A DNA stretch of 64,000 bases, from NCBI GenBank assembly GCA_019358875.1, contig JAHHIF010000017.1, positions 62,001 to 126,000 on the forward strand, in the 5' to 3' direction. Positions 25,551-34,555 of this stretch are shown one piece after another; position 1 is the stretch's first letter, and each line of letters begins with the position of its first letter. The notes beneath the pieces were generated by a model. The model did no database searches. It saw nothing but the letters and a program-made list of their open reading frames with translations, and was not told the origin of the DNA. The position numbers were made by a program, and so were the translations under genes. Origin of the DNA: Symplocastrum torsivum CPER-KK1. Lineage in GTDB: Bacteria > Cyanobacteriota > Cyanobacteriia > Cyanobacteriales > Coleofasciculaceae.

Positions 25551-26105
25551 CTACAAAGTACCCACGCCCCTAGTAACCAGACGCTTGAATAACCCTTCTG
25601 TCCAACCCGTTTCTTTGAGTACGGCTGCCGCAGATACTTCAACGTAGGCTTGCTCAATAAATGCTAAATCAATCATACAAATTCGACTCAGCGCCTCCCT
25701 TAATTCTTCAGGTTTTCCATCAGCTATTACTCGTTTGCCAACTTCCTGAACCACTGCCGCCATTGCTGGGACAACATGTTGAGGTCCGATGCCAATCTGC
25801 ACATGCACTAGACCAATGCGCCAACGGCGTTCTGCATAAGCAGTCCTCCAGTCATCCATTCCCGTAAACATTTCCTGGAACCATTGGATAAAGGTTTGAT
25901 GGAGATGATGCATCCGTCCTTCTTTCGCTTTTAAAATAGTAGCCATTTCTGCATCACGTCCCAAGTAGGTATAAAAATGATCAGCCATTTCTGAGGCAAT
26001 TTCTTGACTCCATTTGGCTTGGGATTTCAGCATTGTTTTATCAGCCTCTGTAAAACCAACACGCTGTTCAATCTTGGTCATAAAGGCTGTAGCATCTAAA
26101 GCCAT
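25551..26105 (-). CDS. Stand-alone protoglobin / globin-sensor domain protein, copy 2
   Basis: This 184-residue protein aligns end to end with copy 1 and also keeps the proximal histidine at H101 in RRWRIGLVHVQIGI. Differences cluster in the first 70 residues and the last ten. The ATG at 26105 is chosen because AAAGGAAA lies about 7-14 bases before it and because it matches the start of copy 1; an upstream in-frame ATG at 26162 would add 19 charged residues. It is the first gene of the - strand array. Confidence 0.9.
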   Translation of the reverse strand: MALDATAFMTKIEQRVGFTEADKTMLKSQAKWSQEIASEMADHFYTYLGRDAEMATILKAKEGRMHHLHQTFIQWFQEMFTGMDDWRTAYAERRWRIGLVHVQIGIGPQHVVPAMAAVVQEVGKRVIADGKPEELREALSRICMIDLAFIEQAYVEVSAAAVLKETGWTEGLFKRLVTRGVGTL

Positions 26106-26821
26106 AATTATTTCCTTTTTATGAAGAATACAGGTTGAATCTTTCCTTTTTATTTCTAGCAAGCTTTAATAGCTATGTCTGTAGATAAAGTGAGTTTATA
26201 TACTTAAATCAGTCTGTATTCTTTATAAACTTTGGCTAAAAAATTTATTTCAGCTCAGCACTTTTAAAACATCTGTGTTATTTATGTTGTTATTAACCTA
26301 AAAAACTTGTTTACCAGGCTAGAGAAGTGATTTTAGCTCACAGAGGCTTTACCCTCTAAGCCTTTCTCGGTTTTACTACTCGAATCAGGATAGTTTCTCT
26401 ATTTAGTTATTCCTGTAATTTCATAGCTTGTTCAGCATTGATAACAGTTTGTTCTTTTAGTTATAGTTTTGTAACCACAAACAACCAATTCGTTGTTTAT
26501 ATAAATGAATTAGGTCGTTTAGGAAAAGGTAGTAAGCTTGTATTTTTGTATTATATATGTTTGTTAAAAGAAGTCTTAAAGAGGGAACAACGGAATACAT
26601 GACTAATCGACTGCGCTTTTTGTAGAGAGCAATATTTTTTCTGTTAGGGTAGATAAAAAAATTGCTCTCCAAGTAATAGAAGAGCAAAACTAGACTTTTT
26701 TATGTAGCGAAAGTATATTAGGTAAGTGTGAAGAATTTGTGAAGCTGAACACTCTCTTCTTTTTAATCAAAAGCTGTGATATTCGCTTTCTCTTTTTAGA
26801 GAAAATTAGCCATATAGCGGC
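26106..26821. other. Long AT-rich region without a supported gene
   Basis: About 700 bases, strongly AT-rich. A long inverted repeat (GAGAGCAATATTTTTTC at about 26623-26639 against AAAAAAATTGCTCTCC at about 26657-26672) could form a hairpin. A 76-codon frame on - (26457-26687) overlaps it and reads like non-coding AT-rich sequence. Confidence 0.5.
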
Positions 26822-27976
26822 TTATAAAACAACGGCTTCTGCTGTAGTTTCATAGTCAATATTTAGCCCTCTGCTTTGCATTGTTGCTTCAAATAATGCT
26901 GTAGAAAGGACTTGCTCGACTGGCCAGACACCTGGTTTACTAAGCTTTCCGTTGAGCATGAGTTCTGCAAGACTACCCGTTCCTGCGCCAGCAGCTACGG
27001 CTGTATTTTCATGCACCAAGGTTGAGCAAACACAGGCAGGCTTACCCTCTTTGTAACCCTTAACTTCTGAGCGAATGGCAACACCAATACCGCTGATGCG
27101 ATCGCTTACATCTGTCATCCGGTGGCTAACATGAGATAAAAATTCAATACCACCTGGATTTTTTAGCCAAGATGGTGGAAAGACATGAGCCGCAATCCAG
27201 GTAAGGTGATTATAAAAATCCGGAACAGACCCGAACTTGGTAATAACCGTTTTCACAGGGAACGAGTCAACCAAGGTAAAGGCTTCTGGCATATCAAACC
27301 AGTAAACACCCGCCTTGCCATAAGGAGCGGGGAATTCAATTTTTTCGCGCTGGCTATACGGCTTTACCTCCTGCCACTGACCATCAATCCAAGCCTCAAA
27401 TGGCTCTTGTAAACCCAAGAACGTCGTCCGCATCACAGTAATACCAGCACCGCCGGAACCTGCCACTAGATAGCTCAAATGAATTCGTTCTGCTTCATCT
27501 AGCTGTTCGACATCGTGGCGCACCATGCTGTTGGAGACACCGGGAAAAATTCCAGAATTGACAATTGCTGTCACGCCTTTTTGGGCTGCTGCCTCACGGC
27601 AAGCTATGGCTTTACGGGTAAAGGCACGGTTATCACTGACATCCAGGTAGCTAACGCCTTGCTCAATGCAAGTTTTGAGAACACTAGCATCTCGGTAGAC
27701 AAAAGGGCCTGCACAGTGAATCACCAAGTCGTGAGATGCGATCGCCTTTGTTAACCCCTCCTGATCTGCCAAATCCAAAGCGAGAAACTGCACTTGTGGC
27801 TGTCCCTTCTGCCTCGCCGTCACTTCAGGCGAAGTTGGACGTCCAGTAACCGTAATCTTCGCTTCTGTATGGGCAACTAGGTCTTGCGCCACACTGCTAC
27901 CGATTCGCCCTCGTCCTCCAAGAATTAAAACCTGCTGGTCTGCCATTGCACCTGCATCAGTAACATCCTTTCTCAT
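26822..27976 (-). CDS. Saccharopine dehydrogenase-like NAD(P)-binding protein
   Basis: The 384-residue protein begins with a Rossmann motif (LILGGRGRIGSSVAQDL, about 15-31) and has the two-domain layout of the saccharopine dehydrogenase/homospermidine synthase-like superfamily (LVIHCAGPFVYRDASVL, YLDVSDNRAF). Cyanobacteria do not use the fungal lysine route, so the substrate is unknown; some members act on lipids or polyamines. Two starts are possible, ATG at 27976 and ATG at 27946; the latter has AGGTG 4-8 bases upstream and begins close to the Rossmann strand. glcD lies about 200 bases upstream on the same strand. Confidence 0.85.
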   Translation of the reverse strand: MRKDVTDAGAMADQQVLILGGRGRIGSSVAQDLVAHTEAKITVTGRPTSPEVTARQKGQPQVQFLALDLADQEGLTKAIASHDLVIHCAGPFVYRDASVLKTCIEQGVSYLDVSDNRAFTRKAIACREAAAQKGVTAIVNSGIFPGVSNSMVRHDVEQLDEAERIHLSYLVAGSGGAGITVMRTTFLGLQEPFEAWIDGQWQEVKPYSQREKIEFPAPYGKAGVYWFDMPEAFTLVDSFPVKTVITKFGSVPDFYNHLTWIAAHVFPPSWLKNPGGIEFLSHVSHRMTDVSDRISGIGVAIRSEVKGYKEGKPACVCSTLVHENTAVAAGAGTGSLAELMLNGKLSKPGVWPVEQVLSTALFEATMQSRGLNIDYETTAEAVVL

Positions 27977-28179
27977 TTCATCATCTTTGAGGCACTCTAA
28001 TCATCGGTAGCCAGGATGACACTTTCACTCTACTTAAGTATGATTTCAGTTTCCAATGACCATGAACTATCAACCCTGAGTCATGAACCCTTATGACTAG
28101 TGCAAGAAGGCAGGAGACAGGAGGCGAGATCGCACCAGCCTTTCGCTAATTTGATAGCAGTAAGTTAAGCCAGTAGCCC

Positions 28180-29649
28180 TTAAAAGCGTTCTACGTCCTT
28201 AAATTGCTCTAGCTTCTGAGCATTTGCCGCTTCGCCACAAGTGCGAGGGGTGGGGAAAATCTTCCCCGGATTGGCTAAACCTTTGGGATTAAAGACTTGG
28301 CGCACCCATTGCATCGTCTCTAAATCTGCCTCTGTAAACATATCTGGCATGAAGCATTTTTTATCCGAACCAATACCATGTTCCCCGGAGATGCTACCGC
28401 CTACTTTCACGCAGAGTTTGAGAATTTCTCCCCCTAATTCCTCCACCTCTTCTAAGGCACCAGGCACGGAATTATCGTAAAGAATCAGTGGGTGCAGGTT
28501 GCCATCACCAGCATGAAACACATTAGCGATCGCATAGCCATATTTCTCGCTTAACTCCTCAATTTCTTTGAGAACACCGACTAGCTGAGTGCGAGGAATG
28601 ACACCATCTTGCACGAAATAATCAGGACTCATATGTCCTGCTGCGGCAAAGGCAGCTTTGCGACCTTTCCATAATTTCAGTCGTGTTTCTGGGTCACTAG
28701 CCGTTGTGATATTACGTGCCCCATTCTTTTTGCAGAGTTCAGCAACACGGTATTTAGCGGTTGCCACTTCCACTTCTAACCCATCGAGTTCAACTAACAG
28801 GATGGAACCCGCATCTCTGGGATAACAACCTGTAGCAACCACATCTTCCACAGCATTGATGCTGAGATTATCCATCATCTCCATCCCTGCTGGAATAATC
28901 CCGGCACTGATGATATCGGCAACAGCAGCACCCGCTTCTTCAATAGTGTTGAAGTCTGCCAGAAGAACACAAATTGATTCAGGAGTCTTGAGAATTCTTA
29001 GAGTAATTTCTGTAGCAATTCCTAAAGTCCCTTCGGAACCGACAAATACCCCCGTCAGGTCGTAGCCTGGTTGTTCTGGTACTGACCCCCCAACATCAAC
29101 AATTGAGCCGTCAGGAAGTACCAGTTTTAATCCCATAACATGGTTAGTAGTAACACCGTATTTCAGGCAATGAACACCACCAGAATTCTCAGCAACGTTG
29201 CCACCAATTGAGCAAATAATTTGGCTAGAAGGGTCTGGCGCATAGTAAAAACCAGCACCACTGACAGCTTGTGTGACCCAGTTGTTGATGATACCGGGTT
29301 GCACAACGATTCGCTGGTTTTCTAAGTCAATATCGAGAATTCGCTTCATCAAAGCGGTAACAATCAACACGCAATCTTCTACTGGCAGCGCCCCACCTGA
29401 TAATCCTGTCCCAGCACCTCTAGCGACCCAAGGAATTTGGTTCTGGTCGCATATCTTCACTACTGCTGCCACTTGTTCCGTTGTTCGGGGTAGCACCACC
29501 AACGCAGGACGCTGACGATAACTGGCTAGACCATCACATTCATAAGTCAGCAATTCTTCACGGCGGCGAACCACACCATTTTTTCCAACCACAGCTTCAA
29601 ATTGCTTGATGACTGGTTGCCAATTCCGTTTCGTATCGTGGGCAAGCAT
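28180..29649 (-). CDS. glcD: Glycolate dehydrogenase/oxidase subunit GlcD
   Basis: GlcD is the FAD-binding catalytic subunit that oxidises glycolate (from RuBisCO oxygenation) to glyoxylate in photorespiration. The 489-residue protein shows the PCMH-type FAD motif WVARGAGTGLSGGALP (about 89-104), VAENSGGVHCLKYG and the C-terminal HAGDGNLHP and SGEHGIG motifs. An in-frame TTG 27 bases upstream would also open the frame, but the ATG at 29649 gives the usual cyanobacterial start. No glcE or glcF gene is adjacent. Confidence 0.94.
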   Translation of the reverse strand: MLAHDTKRNWQPVIKQFEAVVGKNGVVRRREELLTYECDGLASYRQRPALVVLPRTTEQVAAVVKICDQNQIPWVARGAGTGLSGGALPVEDCVLIVTALMKRILDIDLENQRIVVQPGIINNWVTQAVSGAGFYYAPDPSSQIICSIGGNVAENSGGVHCLKYGVTTNHVMGLKLVLPDGSIVDVGGSVPEQPGYDLTGVFVGSEGTLGIATEITLRILKTPESICVLLADFNTIEEAGAAVADIISAGIIPAGMEMMDNLSINAVEDVVATGCYPRDAGSILLVELDGLEVEVATAKYRVAELCKKNGARNITTASDPETRLKLWKGRKAAFAAAGHMSPDYFVQDGVIPRTQLVGVLKEIEELSEKYGYAIANVFHAGDGNLHPLILYDNSVPGALEEVEELGGEILKLCVKVGGSISGEHGIGSDKKCFMPDMFTEADLETMQWVRQVFNPKGLANPGKIFPTPRTCGEAANAQKLEQFKDVERF

Positions 29650-29843
29650 AGGTGGCACAAGTAAAGGTAGTTGCAATCCTATGATTGCACGATCACGAAG
29701 TCATTCGCCAAAAAGCGATTAGGTCTTAGGAAGTAACCCTACCATCTACTACCTCATGAAGGAGGTTAAGTACTCCGTCAACTTTTAGGGAAAGCTCTAT
29801 TCCTACCATTGTTGTCAGAGAAAAATTTAATCAACGATGAGCC

Positions 29844-30638
29844 TCAAATTTCACCGCTTACATCTTTCTCAATAATTTTTTTCCAAAGCAAATAACCTTG
29901 TCCATTCAAATGTACACCATCTATTGTGTATTGAGAATTGAGTTCCTTATTTATATCTAGAAATGCAGAAAATAAATCAATATATTGATATGAGAATTCT
30001 TTGGTTAGCTCTCTCAGTCTGACATTCAATTCGACAACCTTATCATTAACATCATTTCTTTGGAATTTTTGATAATTGACTGGCAAAACACTTTGAATAA
30101 ATACTTGTGTATTGGGTAGGCTCTCCTTCACCTTTCTTAAAATAAGATGGTAGTTTTCTACAATGTCTAATACTTGTATACCTTGATTTAAATCATTAAT
30201 TCCAATAAGAATAAAAAGCTTTTTTGGTTGATGTTCAATAATGTTGTCGATCCGGTTTAAAACTCCCTCTGTTGTATCTCCACAAATCCCTCTATTTTTA
30301 ATTAGATCATTTTTCAGCAACTCTGCCCACTCACATAAATCTGTGAGACTATCTCCTAAAAATATTATTCCTGATTCTGATTTAGGCAAAGCCCGAAAGT
30401 GGCTTGTCTTGTCTTGATAAAAAGGATTGTCATACATAGCAGTTAGTCTAGCCCTCTCACTCGTTAGGAAAGAAAGTTTGTGCAATATATAGGAAAGTCC
30501 GCCTCTTCTCGCAACAAAAAGACTTCCCATTCCTAAAAATAATATATTAATTAAGCACGAAAGTAATAAAGTAAATTTAATTGCCTCATTTATTGTTACT
30601 AAGTTATGCATATCTAAGTTGCCATATAGCTTAACCAT
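29844..30638 (-). CDS. Membrane-anchored SGNH/GDSL hydrolase
   Basis: The 264-residue protein has block I FLGDSLTD with the nucleophile S97, block II around NRGICGDT, block III LIGINDL and block V DGVHL with D240 and H243, so the catalytic set of a GDSL-type esterase/acetylhydrolase is intact. A hydrophobic helix at about 20-42 suggests an inner-membrane anchor with the enzyme outside. The substrate may be an acylated sugar or lipid (unknown). AT content is higher than in most neighbours, which might indicate transfer. An alternative start at the internal MHNLV would shorten it by nine residues. Confidence 0.88.
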   Translation of the reverse strand: MVKLYGNLDMHNLVTINEAIKFTLLLSCLINILFLGMGSLFVARRGGLSYILHKLSFLTSERARLTAMYDNPFYQDKTSHFRALPKSESGIIFLGDSLTDLCEWAELLKNDLIKNRGICGDTTEGVLNRIDNIIEHQPKKLFILIGINDLNQGIQVLDIVENYHLILRKVKESLPNTQVFIQSVLPVNYQKFQRNDVNDKVVELNVRLRELTKEFSYQYIDLFSAFLDINKELNSQYTIDGVHLNGQGYLLWKKIIEKDVSGEI

Positions 30639-31380
30639 TTTAATCGTCAGCGATTAGTCCTGAGGCAGCGAACACAACAAGTCCTATTAAGTGACATTCA
30701 CACATGCTACTAATGAAGTTAGGGGCAGAGAGCCAATTCTCTCGGTTCCTTTACTACTGTAGTTGCTCTGGTATAACGAGATACAATTTAATCTCAGAGT
30801 GTGCCACAGCCCGTATAAAGTTTTCAATCAAGCGAAAAATGTCTCCTCTCAAGTGGGGCGCGATCGCTTTGTATATAAGTTTTCACTTTTTGTCAGTCGT
30901 CAGGGGCTAGTGGTCACTGATTAGCAGCCAGTAGCCACGGATAAAGGTAACTAGACGAGTAAATTTAGTAATTTAGTCAGCCAAAAGATTGACAGGGTTC
31001 AGTGCTTGGATTTTGCGACTCTCAACCTTAAGTATTAGCCAAAATTCTTGGTTCCATAAGAAATTACCCCTCCGGGTACTGATAGGTTTTACAGGTAATA
31101 GTACAGAGTATTAGATATAGCAGCTCCATATAAAAAGCATTAGAAATTTATAGAGCTGCTTAGCCCCTACTTAGCTTTTTCTTATTTAAGATAAGGAAGC
31201 AAAAGTTATTTCTTTTCATTCAATCAGTATTTACTAGGAATGTCTTTGTGATGGTCAAGGGCAGATTTGGCATATTCTTTAACTAGTAACTCTAGCAAAG
31301 ACACACCATTTTTTGCCAGCGAAACCCTGCCAGAAACTATCTTATTGAGCAACTACTTGATCCAAAAAGAGGATGAATTG
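30639..31380. other. Gap without a supported gene
   Basis: About 740 bases between divergent genes. Open frames here (for example + 30704-30910) read as non-coding. One HIP1 site is present near 30860. The promoters for both the SGNH gene and the following pair are likely inside. Confidence 0.5.
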
Positions 31381-31749
31381 ATGAGTATGATTTGGAAAAA
31401 CAATCAGTCTAACGCTTTTCCTAACGTAGCCACAGCTTCTGGAGTGAGCTTACAGTCCCTTCAACGCAATGCATTACCCAAGTTCTCATTGAATTTAGTG
31501 CGATCGCTACGTCAATGGCTTGACAAAATCGAGGTTCATGACCCTGAATTTGCTCGATTTCTCTCTAATCTAATACCATCCCAGTGTCCATTTGAGCGCG
31601 ACATTATATTCCTGGGTCGTAAGCTAGGGCATATTCCCCCTCTATGCAAGCTGAACCCGTTTTATGAGCAACTTGTCGCCTTACGGTTTCGTGCTATTTG
31701 TTTCCTTGCTGATCAATGTGGCGAGGATATTCAGCCTTACTGCTCTTAA
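31381..31749 (+). CDS. Mo-dependent nitrogenase C-terminal family protein, copy 1
   Basis: The 122-residue protein belongs to the cyanobacterial family named for the Mo-dependent nitrogenase C-terminus: LRQWLDKIEVHDPEFARFL, PSQCPFERDI, GHIPPLCKLNPFYEQLVALR and DQCGEDIQPYC. The biochemical role is unknown. The ATG at 31381 has AGAGGA about 9 bases upstream and gives a length like copy 2; a TTG-initiated frame from 31267 would add 38 residues. The second copy follows 230 bases downstream. No nif gene is nearby. Confidence 0.85.
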   Translation: MSMIWKNNQSNAFPNVATASGVSLQSLQRNALPKFSLNLVRSLRQWLDKIEVHDPEFARFLSNLIPSQCPFERDIIFLGRKLGHIPPLCKLNPFYEQLVALRFRAICFLADQCGEDIQPYCS

Positions 31750-31979
31750 TTCTTCTAATATTCGACTCAGCAACTAAGAAATCTCAATTGTTAGGTGTCT
31801 CGGAGAATTTCATCAAAGCTTCATCCGTACTTTCAGGTTTCTTGTTTGTAGCTTTACCAAATTGCTTGTTAACCTTCCTATCGTTGTAAGTAGAAACGAC
31901 TCAAGACAACTCAGCAGCAACGTGATACCTAAGCGCTGCTACTTCAACAAACTAATTCCTTGGTGTAGAGGTGTAGACA

Positions 31980-32336
31980 ATGCTCAAAACCAACACTCAA
32001 AGTCCTATGCTTCCCAGTTCAGCCGTAGCTCATCAAAATCCTAGCTCAGCAAAGAAGCATCTACTACCCAAGAATCATCCTGATTTACTACAACCTGTGC
32101 GTCAATGGCTTGATGCAATAGAAGTCAACGATAGACAGCTAGCTCGATTTCTCTCAAAAGTGATTCCAGCTCAATGTCCATTTGAGCGTGATATTAAATT
32201 ATTTGGCTACTTAGTGGTACACATTCCACCGCTATGTAAGCTTAATCCTCTTTACGATCAGTTTGTTGGTCTGCGTTTTCGTGCTCTTTGTTATTTAGTT
32301 GATCAGTGTGGTGAGGATATCCAATCCTACGCTTAG
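31980..32336 (+). CDS. Mo-dependent nitrogenase C-terminal family protein, copy 2
   Basis: The 118-residue protein shares the conserved half with copy 1 (VRQWLDAIEVNDRQLARFL, PAQCPFERDI, VHIPPLCKLNPLYDQFVGLR, DQCGEDIQSY) but has a different polar N-terminal 40 residues. The invariant cysteines (in QCPFERD, PLCKLNP and DQCGED) are kept in both copies, which may point to a metal-binding role (inference). The tandem arrangement indicates duplication. Confidence 0.87.
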   Translation: MLKTNTQSPMLPSSAVAHQNPSSAKKHLLPKNHPDLLQPVRQWLDAIEVNDRQLARFLSKVIPAQCPFERDIKLFGYLVVHIPPLCKLNPLYDQFVGLRFRALCYLVDQCGEDIQSYA

Positions 32337-32843
32337 AAGCCTTAGAAAATCTATTCCTCACTAATGTTAAGCCAAGACCTAATGGCTGATATGACTTTGT
32401 ACATTCAGGCAAACTAAGATTCAGGAGAGAATACGAGTCAAACATACCTCTCCTGAAGTTCTTGCTATCTAGTGCAGCATGGCGGAAATAACTATGCAGT
32501 TAAAAAAGGTTGAAAACCTTACTTTACAAGTTTTCTTCCTTCTGCCCTCTTGCACTAGTGACTGATTCAACAGATTTGAAAGAAACAATTCTGATGCTCT
32601 CAAGTGACTGCGAGTAAGCAACCGAATACAGATAGATTAGTGGCTGATAATTTACCAGACGCTTTTCATGCTTTAATAAATTGCTATCTCTCCCATAGCC
32701 AACAAAGGCGCTGTCAACCGATGTAGCTTATGGGGCTTGTAAGCCTAAGTCAGTTCTCTGTCTTACGCATTACTAACGCCGCCTAACCTAAAACATCACC
32801 TACTGAACCGACTCAGGAAGCCAACTCGGAAACAGGACTGACT
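32337..32843. other. Gap holding element copy 2
   Basis: About 500 bases between convergent genes, with the inverted-repeat element at 32469-32558 and otherwise no feature that can be supported. Confidence 0.55.
32469..32558. mobile_element. CTAGTGCA-ended inverted-repeat element, copy 2
   Basis: A 90-bp unit bounded by CTAGTGCA and TGCACTAG, closely matching copy 1 at 19118-19227 in the same orientation. An isolated end with the same wording (ACTAGTGCAAGAAGGCAG) occurs at about 28097-28114, in the gap between the saccharopine-dehydrogenase-like gene and glcD. Confidence 0.75.
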
Positions 32844-33377
32844 TTAACCCCATCCCAGGTCTAAACTCCAAGACCCTAAAGCACCAGAATCACCAGCAGA
32901 GTAATCGTTGATTAGGAGCCGCCAGGTACCTGTTGCGGGCAGACCACGAAAGGCTGAGAAAGACTGGAGGGAAGCATACTTGCCACTGGGGATGACAACA
33001 TTCTCCGATGCTGCTGTCTCAAAGTTGTTGATAAAGTGGTCGTTGAAGCTATAGTTGCCATTTAAATCGCTGCTATAACCACTGGAAGAGAAGTGGGGTT
33101 GACCAGGGCGTCGGAACAACTCAACGACAGTCTCCGATTCAACATGACGTAAGCGCACAACGACATCACCCACCCAGGTGTGGACAAGGTTTTTCAGCGT
33201 GACAGTCACGTCTGTAATCTCGAAGTTTTCCGTAACAATAATGTCATCCTGAAAGCTACCGCTGCCATCGGGAATATCACCACCATTGCCAACGAAGGTT
33301 GAGGCGTGAGCTTGGGTAGTGGTAGGAATCTCAAGTTCGATGGTGGCGGTTGATGTATTCGGGATGATCTGAGACAT
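32844..33377 (-). CDS. Stand-alone proprotein convertase P-domain protein
   Basis: The 177-residue protein consists almost wholly of a P-domain: IPDGSGSFQDDIIV and ITDVTVTLKNLVHTWVGDVV near the start of the fold, SDLNGNYSFND in the middle and GTWRLLINDYSAGDSGALGS at the end. P-domains normally sit beside a subtilisin-like protease domain and stabilise it; here none is attached or adjacent. There is no classical signal peptide at the N-terminus, so any export would be by a non-Sec or C-terminal route. A function in protein-protein contact or as part of a larger secreted assembly is possible but unproven. Confidence 0.88.
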   Translation of the reverse strand: MSQIIPNTSTATIELEIPTTTQAHASTFVGNGGDIPDGSGSFQDDIIVTENFEITDVTVTLKNLVHTWVGDVVVRLRHVESETVVELFRRPGQPHFSSSGYSSDLNGNYSFNDHFINNFETAASENVVIPSGKYASLQSFSAFRGLPATGTWRLLINDYSAGDSGALGSWSLDLGWG

Positions 33378-34214
33378 AAGCTATTCGCTCCAAAAACGAA
33401 AGGTTGACAATGGTAGTGAACTTCAGGGGCGATAATCCTGACGGGATAGTGTGCAATGCGAAATTAATTTGTTAAGAAAATTTGCGGTTTCTTGCCATAG
33501 TCTTAAGAGATGCAGCCAAAAGTTTTAATTAATTTCGCAATCCTACAAAATTTTCACTTAACTAATAATTACACCCCTTTAGAAATATATCTAGTCCCTA
33601 AACGTGCCTTTACTAAAAAAAAATATTTAATTATCGTATTACTCTGTACTTAATTCTCTGAAGTCCTTATCCCTAAGGCTTTAAAGCCGATTTAGTATTA
33701 AAATTTAAATGATTTTATATGAACTTCTAGTAAAGATAACCTTGAGTAATATTTGAATTATTTAAAATACAAACTACCTGAAATAGTAAATATTTCAGGT
33801 TAATAGCTTTCTCTCACTTTTAAATAATTGCTAATAAAAAAGCAGAAATAAAATGACAGAAAACTGATTTATGTTTTTTTACTTTCAGTCCACATCCTGC
33901 CTAGTTAGTGGTTCATCTCCAAAATGAGTAGTCCCTAAGAACCCAACGCAAATTGGTGACGGAAACTTTTGGGTTACAAGCCGATTAAGGCAGAATATGG
34001 GCAGGAGCAAGAGAACTGCTATCACCAGCCCACTGCTTTTATGGGGTAAACCTCATGCCGTCATACAGCGTATGACGTGTATTACATACTAGGTATAGTA
34101 TTGCAATCAGTTGTTGTTTTTTCTTAAGATTTATTGCGCTATACCCGAAGCATTTTGTAATGTAATATCGAATCTGAGTTAGCTACTCCCTTTTTCGGCA
34201 ACCTATAAAACTAT

Positions 34215-34360
34215 GTAGAGACGTTCCGGCAGGTCGGCGTTCGCGTTAGCGTAGCGGTGCGTCAGCACTAGCGAGGCGCTAGCCTAGCCGTACCCGTTCC
34301 CCGTTGGCGCAGCCTTCTCCAAAGGAGTAGGGGTTGCCGAAGGTTAGGGTACGTCTCTAC
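34215..34360. mobile_element. GTAGAGACGT-ended inverted-repeat element, 146 bp
   Basis: GTAGAGACGT and ACGTCTCTAC bound a GC-rich core that contains several nested palindromes, including TTCGCGTTAGCGTAGCG-like and AGGCGCTAGCCT. The core wording (CCCGTTCCCCGT, GGGTTGCCGAAGG, TTAGGGTAC) recurs at 49555-49608. No coding capacity. Confidence 0.7.
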
Positions 34361-34405
34361 GACTAGAACCCAAAAAGGGCTATAGAATCAGATTTGGTAT
34401 AACCA

Positions 34406-34432
34406 GTAAAAAAGCACCCATATAGGGTGCCC
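34406..34432 (-). terminator. Rho-independent terminator of the heme oxygenase gene
   Basis: On - a GCACCC/GGGTGC stem with a short loop is followed by a run of six U. It lies about 125 bases after the ho1 stop codon. Confidence 0.8.
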
Positions 34433-34555
34433 TCATACAACAAACATCTCCAGAAATTAAACTAAGCCCAAGTGGGAAAAGGACTTCCGCTCAATTTTTG
34501 GAGATGTCTAGTCAAAGTTGAGATTGTACCTAATCGTTCCCTAATGAGGCAACGA

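Larger units (their letters stand above)
33378..34555. other. Long gene-free region
   Basis: Nearly 1.2 kb. The first 550 bases are very AT-rich and lack frames. A small palindromic stretch (CATACAGCGTATG) occurs near 34062-34074. An inverted-repeat element (34215-34360) and the heme oxygenase terminator (34406-34432) lie at the right. No RNA gene was recognised. Confidence 0.6.

Noticed and set aside
26457..26687. 76-codon frame on - rich in Y, L, I, N
   Set aside because: Composition is that of translated AT-rich DNA, and part of the frame lies within a hairpin-forming inverted repeat.
30704..30910. 68-codon frame on +
   Set aside because: It has no ribosome site or recognisable motif, its composition follows the AT-rich spacer, and it ends in a hydrophobic run with no partner.
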